Positions 8,256 through 13,606 of a stretch of 13,606 nucleotides of DNA are shown here, one piece after another. Position numbers and translations under genes: made by a program. This DNA comes from Spirochaetales bacterium. Lineage in GTDB: Bacteria > Spirochaetota > Spirochaetia > Treponematales > Rectinemataceae. Where the stretch lies: the NCBI GenBank assembly GCA_015657395.1, contig JADLKI010000001.1, forward strand, positions 764-14,369. The letters run 5' to 3'. The notes beneath the pieces are model-generated. The model was not told the DNA's origin. It worked only from the letters and a program-made list of their open reading frames with translations, and ran no database searches. How positions within the stretch are numbered: position 1 is the stretch's first letter; the number at the start of each line of letters is the position of its first letter.

Positions 8256-8385
8256 AAAGCGATACACTTCAAGTTCGGCGGAGCAATCTTCGCGCGCACT
8301 CCACGAATATTTTGCCCTTTTGACCCAGCGAGATGCTGTTTTTCCACGGGCCACGGTCAATGTGATACAGAGAACATGGCCTGGA
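8256..8385 (-). pseudogene. Repeat copy A: displaced remnant of the recQ 3' end
   Basis: Bases 8268-8362 match the end of the intact recQ gene (10297-10391) at 93 of 95 positions by hand alignment. Homology seems to continue to 8385 with a 2-base insertion and a 13-base deletion relative to 10392-10425. Read on the minus strand, the last 30 or so RecQ codons and the stop are preserved, with two substitutions (Pro to Gln and Gly to Arg). The 2-base indel breaks the frame further upstream. The segment 8256-8284 is also shared with copy C upstream of pgi. No start codon or helicase core is present, so this is a dead fragment. Confidence 0.85.
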
Positions 8386-8387
8386 TT

Positions 8388-9563
8388 TCAGGACGCAATA
8401 TAACCTTGGATTACATAGCAAATCATAGGCGGCAATGCCCTCATAAACGCTACCAGCAGCGAAGCCGAGACGTACATTCCGTCTACATGTTCGTAAGAAT
8501 AGAGTTCGAGCCTGCGACGAGACGCAGAGTCCAAAGCCAGAAAGACCAAAGCCTTAGCCACGGCGTTTATACATATCAACAGGATGGCAATGAGATATAC
8601 GGATCCTGTCAGATGCTGGTTCAGAGCAAAGTAACTCAAAATCGCACTGACCGATATATCCATTACAAGGGAGCTCTTGCGCCGAATCATCGAAACCATG
8701 TTGACGAATATTATGTGTTTGGGGCTGGTGTCTATACTTTTACTGCTTGCATGAGTCCTCATGATCATAGTCGGCTTTCTGCGCGGTAATCTGATCTTTG
8801 GCAAGCTCTTTCGGAGACAGATAACCACTGCTCCCAAAGCCAGCAGACTGATGCTCAACATGAAAACGTAGTCCAATCGTAGCAGAAAGCTTATAGGCGT
8901 GGAGGATGGATCCAAAGATCCGAAGATACCGAGATTCAAGAGTATTGTCCCCTCTTGGATGTAGATAGCAGGATTTAATAAAACAGATGCTATCAGTGCA
9001 GCAGTGAGGGTGACATCGTGGATATACGCTCGCCCGTAACTCTCAGGTAAGTAGTTATTCACGAGCCCGACGACAGACGCTACAAAGAATGCTGCGCATA
9101 TCGCTAAAAATGGATAGAGGAGCGCACTGCACAGAGCGCGATCGATCCCATACGGAACCATCGCCATGCTGAACAGGACGGGCAGCACCGAACCTATCAA
9201 CAGCAACGGAGCATTCTCACAGATTTGCGATATAGCTTTGAGTAAAAATCCTGTCCTTGCATCCAAATCGATGATTTGGGCACGCTTTATCAGGCTTGTG
9301 TCCTTTCTCGAAAAGGCCAGCCCCAATAAAAGCGGAATACTGAATACCAGCGCAAGACTCCTCAGTGCGGTCATGCCGTCTGTGGCGTCGAGCATTTCCC
9401 TTTGCCTACTGCAGAACAAATAGATAGTATTCCCTGCTTGCGTCGTGATAATGAAGATCGCGTATGCTTGTAGAATGCGGACAGCACCTGTGGCCTTGTT
9501 CCTTTTACGTCTGTACTCGGCGGCTTTCCACAGTTCCGACATGAGCACCCTTAGAGCAGCCAC
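8388..9563 (-). CDS. ABC-2 type transporter permease-like membrane protein, probably C-terminally truncated
   Basis: This 391-residue hydrophobic protein has about nine possible membrane segments, roughly at 30-50, 66-83, 116-136, 144-168, 185-203, 232-250, 300-316, 320-345 and 363-388. A basic loop lies around 250-270. It has no family motif I can name. The call rests on the paired ATPase gene, which its start overlaps by 13 bases. The start is GTG at 9563, preceded by a strong AAGGAGG seven bases upstream within the ATPase gene. The protein stops abruptly inside or just after its last hydrophobic segment (ICYVIQGYIAS), two bases from the edge of repeat A, so the natural C-terminus may have been lost. 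Substrate unknown. Base composition is AT-richer than most of the window. Confidence 0.75.
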   Translation of the reverse strand: MAALRVLMSELWKAAEYRRKRNKATGAVRILQAYAIFIITTQAGNTIYLFCSRQREMLDATDGMTALRSLALVFSIPLLLGLAFSRKDTSLIKRAQIIDLDARTGFLLKAISQICENAPLLLIGSVLPVLFSMAMVPYGIDRALCSALLYPFLAICAAFFVASVVGLVNNYLPESYGRAYIHDVTLTAALIASVLLNPAIYIQEGTILLNLGIFGSLDPSSTPISFLLRLDYVFMLSISLLALGAVVICLRKSLPKIRLPRRKPTMIMRTHASSKSIDTSPKHIIFVNMVSMIRRKSSLVMDISVSAILSYFALNQHLTGSVYLIAILLICINAVAKALVFLALDSASRRRLELYSYEHVDGMYVSASLLVAFMRALPPMICYVIQGYIAS

Positions 9564-10264
9564 CCAAGGGCCTCCTTCGAGATTGGAGCTTTCATTTCAT
9601 GGGCTTTAAGGTCATGGGAAAGCCCGAGCTGCATCTTCAAGTCCCTGATGAGGAGATATGAATCGGCGCAATCGCGTATCAGATCGTAGCTATGGCAGGA
9701 ATAGATTATTGTCTTCCCCCGACTCGCGAGTTCCCGTATCAATGCTTTGAGAACACCGGAGCGTTCGGTATCGAGGCTCGAAAACGGCTCGTCCATGAGA
9801 ATAACTTCCGGATTGGAAAGCAAGGCTAGAGCCAGTGCTATGCGCTTGCGATTTCCCCGAGACATCTCATCAACGCTAGGTGCGCTGATTGCATCTTGGA
9901 GATCCAGCAGCTCAATCAATTCCTGTGAGCGAAGCCCAATATCCTTTAGGCTCAGTTGGAGGAGGCTTCCCACTAGCCTAAAATGCCCTAGTGCTGACAG
10001 GCCCCCTATCAGGGCATTATCGTCGGGGACTACAGAGATCATGGACTTCCAGCTTCGCGATTGCGGATCCACCTTCTGACGCTTATACAATATCTCTCCA
10101 GAGTCCGGCTTCAGTTCTCCCCAAAGCATTTTCAGAAACGTTGATTTACCAGAACCGTTGATGCCTGTGAGAGCATAGGCCTTGGCGTCAGGAAGCCTTA
10201 TCGTTATTCCGTCAAAGATCGTATGTGAACCGAAGCTTTTTTGTATATCGCGTAATTCTAACAT
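9551..10264 (-). CDS. ABC transporter ATP-binding protein
   Basis: The 237-residue nucleotide-binding domain is expected to drive the adjacent permease by ATP hydrolysis. It has Walker A GINGSGKST (34-42), a signature-like MSRGNRKR (134-141) in place of LSGGQ, Walker B VILMDEP (154-160), D-loop SSLD (162-165) and switch histidine H191. The Q-loop position appears to be aspartate (VVPDD, 78-82). These deviations resemble the CcmA-type subunits of ABC-2 exporters. The ATG at 10264 has no Shine-Dalgarno sequence, and a promoter lies almost directly against it. It may export a small molecule or peptide, but no substrate can be inferred. AT-richer than the surrounding genes. Confidence 0.9.
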   Translation of the reverse strand: MLELRDIQKSFGSHTIFDGITIRLPDAKAYALTGINGSGKSTFLKMLWGELKPDSGEILYKRQKVDPQSRSWKSMISVVPDDNALIGGLSALGHFRLVGSLLQLSLKDIGLRSQELIELLDLQDAISAPSVDEMSRGNRKRIALALALLSNPEVILMDEPFSSLDTERSGVLKALIRELASRGKTIIYSCHSYDLIRDCADSYLLIRDLKMQLGLSHDLKAHEMKAPISKEALGWLL

Positions 10265-10268
10265 GAAA

Positions 10269-10301
10269 ATTATACTATAATTTAAGAGAGATATAATTCA
10301 A
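10269..10301 (-). promoter_or_regulatory. Predicted promoter of the ABC transporter genes, near-leaderless
   Basis: On the minus strand a -35 TTGAAT (10296-10301) overlaps the recQ stop codon, and a -10 TATAGT (10274-10279) follows after 16 bases. A perfect TATAAT lies at 10269-10274. Transcription would begin within a few bases of the ATG at 10264, and no ribosome binding site is visible. Confidence 0.5.
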
Positions 10302-10425
10302 GTTCGGCGGAGCAATCCTCGCGCGCACTCCACGAATATTTTGCCCTTTGGACCCAGCGAGATGCTGTTTTTCCACGGGCCACGGTCAATGACACAGAGA
10401 ACATGAAGTTCAGTCAGTGCCTGGA
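10297..10425. repeat. Repeat copy B: intact recQ 3' end, partner of copy A
   Basis: This is the coding end of recQ including its stop (10298-10300). The first 95 bases match 8268-8362 with two mismatches, and the remainder matches to 8385 with indels. Its first 17 bases also occur upstream of pgi (6885-6901). Identity with copy A drops immediately beyond the recQ stop, where the island begins, although about 12 of the next 15 bases are still alike. Confidence 0.85.
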
Positions 10426-12382
10426 CGAGCTCTTTTCGTTCTTCATCGGTCCAGCCGGAGAGGAGGCCTTTGAATCTGCCCTTGCCCCTGCCGTGCGGGC
10501 CGAGCATGCAGATGAATTCGGTCTTGGTCAACTGTCGCTGGTGCGCGCGGCAGAGAAAAAGCGCTTCGAGGAAGCCCTCTGCGCCCGACAGGTGTTGCCA
10601 TTCGGCAGTGGAGTCCGGGGCGCCCTCGACTTCTTCCGGATTTGGGCTCACCTTCATCTTCTCAAGGCAGTTGTCACAGCTGCCGCAGACGGGCGTCTCT
10701 TTTTCTCCCAGAAGATGCAGTAAAAATTCTCGGCGGCAGGTTTCCAGCGAAGGGTAAAGAGAGAAACGCCTGCTCCGGAGGTTCTGGACAAAGGTCTCTG
10801 TTTCTCCAGCCGGGCGCGACCCACCTAGATGCGGCCCATCTGAATCCGGCCTCAAAAGATGCGAGGGCCTGTCTGAGCGCGGCCCGCTTGAATGCAACCC
10901 GTCTCGATTTAGTTCACTTGGATGCGACCTGACCTTGCTCCGCTCATCCTCTTTCTGCCCACCTGAGGGGGACCCGCCCGAATGCGGCTCGTCCGGAGCC
11001 TGCCTGCCCTCGTCCTGTACATGCACGGGGTCCGCCTCCATGAACGACGGTACGGCCTGCATGGTTGACCCTTCCTGTACCTGCGTGCGGCCTGCACTGC
11101 TCCGCGCCAGGTCGTCGATGAGGATCGCGAGCGAGTTCTTTCCGTCGCGGCCGCCGCGCCCCGCCTCCTGGATGTAGGCCTCGGCGCTGTCCGGCAGGGA
11201 AGTGTGGATGACCGTGCGGATGTTTTTCTTGTCCATGCCCATGCCGTATGCGTTCGTCGAGACGAGAATTGCGTCGTCCGACTCCTGGAACCATGTCTCA
11301 ATGTCCTTGCGCTCCGCACGGGACAGCCCGGCATGGTAGAAGCGGGTCTCCGGGAATCCGATCGACTTCAGATACCCGGCCTTGATTCTGGTGCCGGGGC
11401 GCGATCGTTCAAAGACGATGGCAGGTTTTTTGCACGACAGGAGGAGTTGGCGCAGTGTCCGTCTCGGAGAGAGGGTGTGCACGACGCCATAGAGGATGTT
11501 CGGCCTGTCCGCTTCGGCGGTGACGAGCCGGTAGCCTTTGCCGAGAAAAAGTTTTTTCTCGATCGACTCGACTATGGCGGGCCCCGCGGTAGCCGTGAAG
11601 GCGCTCAGAATGCGCGGAGAAAGGGCCCGTGCGGACTCGCCGAGCGTCAGGTACGAGGGTCTGAAGGTTTCTCCCCATTCGCTTATGCAGTGCGCTTCAT
11701 CGATCACGAAGTGGGCGATCCTGAAGCGGCCTAGAAACCGGCGGAGCCGCGGCGTGCAGAGTATTTCGGGGTTGACGACGACCATGCTCGCCTTCCCGGA
11801 GCCGATCAGCGCTTCCTGGGCGCGCCACTCTTCCTCGCTGAGGCCTCCGCGGAACAGTGCACAGGGAATATGAGCCTCGTCGAGACGCCGCTTCTGGTCG
11901 TTCATGAGGGCGAGGAGGGGGTAGACCACGAGCGTGAGACTCTCCAGGAGGAGCGCCGGAAGCTGAAAGCAGATGGATTTGCCGAACCCCGTCGGAAAGA
12001 GGACGAGCTGGTTGTAGGTTTCGTTATGTCCTGCCTTCCCTGCGATTTCGCGATCTGTCCCGGGGTTGCCTCTTTCTTCGGCGGGCGAGAATTCCGGATG
12101 CCCGATATTGTCGAGGATGTTCGCGATCACGAATCTCTGGAGCGGCATGAGGCGCGGCACGTGGAATCGCTCCCGCGCAAGCACTTCGATGGGATCTTCG
12201 GGTTCGGCAGGGGTGACGGGCCTAGCGTGGGCGGCGACGGGACCTTCAGACTCCTCTGGAAGCTGCGAGGTCGGTGCGGACAGAGGAGGAGCCCCGTACA
12301 CCGCAGGACTGGCGGCCATCTGTGAGGCAGCGGCCAAGTCCGGCTCCTTCAACGCCGACACCCCTCTCCCCGTGTCTTCCAT
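10298..12382 (-). CDS. recQ: RecQ-family ATP-dependent DNA helicase with atypical insertions
   Basis: RecQ is a 3'-to-5' DNA helicase acting in recombination and fork repair. The 694-residue protein has Walker A PTGFGKS (130-136), DEAH box 228-231, motif III SAFTATA (260-266), motif VI QEAGRGGRDG (405-414) and a zinc site with C549, C566, C569 and C572. A degenerate winged-helix (RQC-like) region follows to the end, and no HRDC domain is apparent. Three features are unusual: an Ala/Pro-rich N-terminal extension of about 60 residues, an insertion of about 25-30 residues before Walker A (95-122), and a linker of roughly 110 residues (about 425-535) between motif VI and the zinc site. GGGAGG lies nine bases upstream of the ATG. 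It follows nth on the same strand, and its last codons form repeat B. Confidence 0.93.
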   Translation of the reverse strand: MEDTGRGVSALKEPDLAAASQMAASPAVYGAPPLSAPTSQLPEESEGPVAAHARPVTPAEPEDPIEVLARERFHVPRLMPLQRFVIANILDNIGHPEFSPAEERGNPGTDREIAGKAGHNETYNQLVLFPTGFGKSICFQLPALLLESLTLVVYPLLALMNDQKRRLDEAHIPCALFRGGLSEEEWRAQEALIGSGKASMVVVNPEILCTPRLRRFLGRFRIAHFVIDEAHCISEWGETFRPSYLTLGESARALSPRILSAFTATAGPAIVESIEKKLFLGKGYRLVTAEADRPNILYGVVHTLSPRRTLRQLLLSCKKPAIVFERSRPGTRIKAGYLKSIGFPETRFYHAGLSRAERKDIETWFQESDDAILVSTNAYGMGMDKKNIRTVIHTSLPDSAEAYIQEAGRGGRDGKNSLAILIDDLARSSAGRTQVQEGSTMQAVPSFMEADPVHVQDEGRQAPDEPHSGGSPSGGQKEDERSKVRSHPSELNRDGLHSSGPRSDRPSHLLRPDSDGPHLGGSRPAGETETFVQNLRSRRFSLYPSLETCRREFLLHLLGEKETPVCGSCDNCLEKMKVSPNPEEVEGAPDSTAEWQHLSGAEGFLEALFLCRAHQRQLTKTEFICMLGPHGRGKGRFKGLLSGWTDEERKELVQALTELHVLCVIDRGPWKNSISLGPKGKIFVECARGLLRRT
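10817..10999. repeat. In-frame 15-bp tandem repeat within recQ
   Basis: About twelve degenerate units of 15 bases (one of 18) run without loss of phase. The plus-strand consensus is roughly CGRCCCRYYTGRATG, clearest at 10832-10846, 10880-10894 and 10970-10984. On the coding strand they give a five-residue periodic linker (RecQ residues about 465-525) with pentads such as PHSGG, SPSGG, LHSSG, PDSDG and PHLGG. Keeping to multiples of three suggests expansion under selection for the reading frame. Confidence 0.8.
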
Positions 12383-12551
12383 GCACCATTGCCTCCCGGC
12401 ACTTCTTAGACGGGGAAACGAGCCTCTTCTGCTTCAAGTGTCCGAAAGAAATTTCATGGCCCGCCACATGGCCGAAAGCTCCGAGCTCGAACGCCGTGCG
12501 GCCGCACGCTGCGAGATCGAAAGCCGGCAGGCCGGAGGCCGGAACAGCGCC
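12383..12551. other. nth-recQ spacer with GC-rich palindromes
   Basis: The spacer has no supportable gene. It contains a perfect 14-bp palindrome centred on GCGGCCGC (12495-12508) and a cluster of CCGG/GGCC inverted units (about 12523-12543) just after the nth stop. These could fold in RNA but lack a uridine tract, so a terminator is not claimed. The recQ ribosome binding site is at its left end. Confidence 0.4.
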
Positions 12552-13235
12552 CTATCCCTTCACGCCGATTTTGGAGCAGATGTCCTCCAGGGGGCAACCC
12601 GCGCCCGCTTGCATACACGCGGGCTTCCGCGCAGTGCAGGTGAATTTCCCGTGCCGGTTCACGCTGTAGGAGAACTGTGTGTGCTTCTCGGGCGACAGAT
12701 TCGCGCGGACGATGGATTCCGCAAGCGCTGCGTCTTTCTTCGGGCAGACTCCAAGCCTGCAGAGGACCCGAAGCACGTGCGTATCCACAATGATGCCGGG
12801 CACTTCGTGGCATGCGGACGCCACGAGGTTCGCGGTCTTCCGTCCCACGCCGGGCAGTTCGAGCATCTCTTCGAGAGTGGGCGGAATGTCGCCCCCAAAC
12901 CGTGCTTCAAGCGCTTTGGCCGTATCGATGATGTGCCTCGCCTTGATATGGAAGAAGCCCACGGGGTGGATGATCCGTTCGACTTCGGCGATGTCAGCCA
13001 GGGCGAGCTTCTCGGCGGTCGGAAAGCGGCCGAAGAGCTCGCCGGTCACCATATTGACCTGTTCGTCCGTCGTCTGGGCACTCAGAATCACCGCGATGAG
13101 GAGTTCAAAGCAGCTGTGATAGTGCAGAAGGGGGTGAGCGTCCGGCCAGAGGGACGCGAGCCGCCGGTGGACTTCCTCGAGGAGAAGGGGCGTGGGCTGG
13201 GACGCTCCGGGCATCTCTGATGGTTCCTTTTTCAT
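12552..13235 (-). CDS. nth: Endonuclease III-like DNA glycosylase/AP lyase
   Basis: The enzyme removes oxidised pyrimidines and cleaves the abasic site in base excision repair. The 227 residues contain LSAQTTDEQV (51-60), the helix-hairpin-helix ELPGVGRKTANLV (126-138) with catalytic lysine K133, and VDTHVLRV (150-157) with catalytic aspartate D151. A C-terminal 4Fe-4S cluster loop has C200, C207, C214 and C220. The spacing C-X6-C-X6-C-X5-C differs from the usual C-X6-C-X2-C-X5-C by four extra residues between the second and third cysteine. The ATG at 13235 has AAGG ten bases upstream. A second possible start is M8, preceded by AAGGAA. It lies upstream of recQ on the same strand and may be co-transcribed with it. 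Function is well supported. Confidence 0.95.
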   Translation of the reverse strand: MKKEPSEMPGASQPTPLLLEEVHRRLASLWPDAHPLLHYHSCFELLIAVILSAQTTDEQVNMVTGELFGRFPTAEKLALADIAEVERIIHPVGFFHIKARHIIDTAKALEARFGGDIPPTLEEMLELPGVGRKTANLVASACHEVPGIIVDTHVLRVLCRLGVCPKKDAALAESIVRANLSPEKHTQFSYSVNRHGKFTCTARKPACMQAGAGCPLEDICSKIGVKG

Positions 13236-13257
13236 GACTTCATGACCTTAGGAGGAT

Positions 13258-13286
13258 ATTGTGCAGTTTTATGGGCATAATCGCAA
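13258..13286 (-). promoter_or_regulatory. Possible nth promoter
   Basis: On the minus strand TTGCGA (13281-13286) and CACAAT (13258-13263) are 17 bases apart, upstream of the nth start at 13235. Both hexamers are only partial matches to consensus. Confidence 0.3.
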
Positions 13287-13325
13287 GCCCGACACTCTTC
13301 CGTGCGCACAAATCATGGCTTAAAC

Positions 13326-13354
13326 TTGACCTTTCCGCGTTCGCCATATAGTAT
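13326..13354 (+). promoter_or_regulatory. Predicted promoter of the ornithine carbamoyltransferase gene
   Basis: TTGACC (13326-13331) and TAGTAT (13349-13354) are separated by 17 bases, and a TATAAA overlaps the latter at 13352-13357. The predicted start of transcription lies about 30 bases before the ATG at 13392. The region is locally AT-rich, and the gene on the other side is divergent. Confidence 0.55.
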
Positions 13355-13391
13355 AAAGTGGCCATCCGTGGTTGTTCTGAAAGGAGGACGC

Positions 13392-13606
13392 ATGAACCCG
13401 TCGACGTTGAAAGGCAGATCCCTGCTCACATGGATCGATTATACTTCAGAGGAAGTCCGCTACTTTCTTGATCTTTCGAAGAAGGTCAAGGAGGAAGCAA
13501 AAAAAGGCGTTCACAAGATGCGCTTTAGGGGCAAGACCATCGCCCTTCTTTTTGAGAAGCGGTCTACGCGCACGCGCTGTGCGTTCGAGACAGCCTTCGG
13601 CGAGGA
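13392..13606 (+). CDS. argF: Ornithine carbamoyltransferase (N-terminal part, runs off the right edge)
   Basis: The enzyme joins carbamoyl phosphate and ornithine to give citrulline in arginine biosynthesis, or runs in reverse in the arginine deiminase pathway. Only 71 codons are visible, opening with MNPSTLKGRSLLTW. The carbamoyl-phosphate-binding motif STRTR (58-62) lies in FEKRSTRTRCAFE (54-66), which is typical of ornithine rather than aspartate carbamoyltransferases. AAGGAGG (13381-13387) sits just upstream of the ATG. The gene is divergent from nth and has its own predicted promoter. Whether it is anabolic (argF) or catabolic (arcB) cannot be decided from this fragment, so the symbol is provisional. 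Confidence 0.9.
   Translation, partial: MNPSTLKGRSLLTWIDYTSEEVRYFLDLSKKVKEEAKKGVHKMRFRGKTIALLFEKRSTRTRCAFETAFGE

Larger units (their letters stand above)
8386..10296. mobile_element. Putative genomic island carrying an ABC transporter, flanked by recQ-end direct repeats
   Basis: The 1.9-kb segment contains only the ABC ATPase and permease genes and is bounded by two direct copies of the recQ 3' end (8268-8385 and 10297-10425). It is visibly AT-richer than its surroundings: 23 of 60 bases are G or C in 8941-9000, against 46 of 60 in 2281-2340 and 36 of 60 in 11281-11340. The permease stop lies two bases inside the left repeat edge. No integrase, transposase or terminal inverted repeat was seen, so the mechanism of entry is unknown. 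A segmental duplication or homologous recombination event is the alternative. Confidence 0.55.

Noticed and set aside
8063..8347. 94-codon minus-strand frame sharing the peptide PPNLKCIAFG with the upstream pgi frame
   Set aside because: The shared peptide is a by-product of the DNA repeat read in a non-RecQ frame. No ribosome site or domain supports it.
8386..10296. Insertion sequence or phage-derived element
   Set aside because: No transposase, integrase, terminal inverted repeats or short target-site duplication was found. Only the long recQ-derived direct repeats delimit it.
12495..12543. GC-rich palindromes after nth as an intrinsic terminator
   Set aside because: There is no uridine tract on the minus strand, and palindromes of this size are expected in such GC-rich sequence.
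12066..13220. 384-codon open frame on the plus strand
   Set aside because: It is antisense to the 5' end of recQ and all of nth. The translation is compositionally biased without family motifs.

Overview
The window is a GC-rich bacterial chromosome segment with one AT-richer island. The gene order response regulator, histidine kinase, DNA polymerase III delta', CvpA, MurG on one strand matches, from memory and unchecked, the TP0519-TP0523 block of Treponema pallidum. A spirochaete (Spirochaetota, Treponema/Spirochaeta-like but GC-richer) is therefore the best guess. This rests on gene order only.

Region 1 (1-6823, minus strand) is a compact operon: pgi, murG, cvpA, holB, a PAS sensor kinase, and a sigma-54 response regulator that runs off the left edge. 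Junctions overlap or nearly touch (ATGAGTGA, ATGA, a 2-nt gap, ATGA, TAA-ATG), so translational coupling is likely. A promoter with a 17-bp spacer lies upstream of pgi. The operon couples glucose-6-phosphate isomerisation, lipid II synthesis, a membrane protein, the clamp loader and an NtrB/NtrC-type signalling pair.

Region 2 (6824-10296) is accessory. It holds a plus-strand lipoprotein esterase (7027-8121) and a minus-strand AT-richer ABC-2 type transporter pair (8388-10264). Fragments of the 3' end of recQ bracket both cargoes. An intact copy ends the real recQ gene (10297-10425), a near-identical decayed copy lies at 8268-8385, and a short third copy sits in the pgi promoter (6873-6901). 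The simplest reading is that cargo entered twice at the recQ 3' end. A dispersed palindromic repeat that recQ has absorbed is the alternative.

Region 3 (10298-13235, minus strand) carries recQ and nth, both DNA repair genes. This RecQ has an N-terminal extension, an insertion before Walker A, and a low-complexity linker built from 15-bp tandem repeats between its helicase core and zinc site. Nth has an unusual FeS-cluster cysteine spacing.

Region 4 (13236-13606, plus strand) holds a divergent promoter region and the first 71 codons of an ornithine carbamoyltransferase gene. No rRNA, tRNA, CRISPR array, transposase or integrase gene was seen. No stretch above 300 bases lacks a gene.
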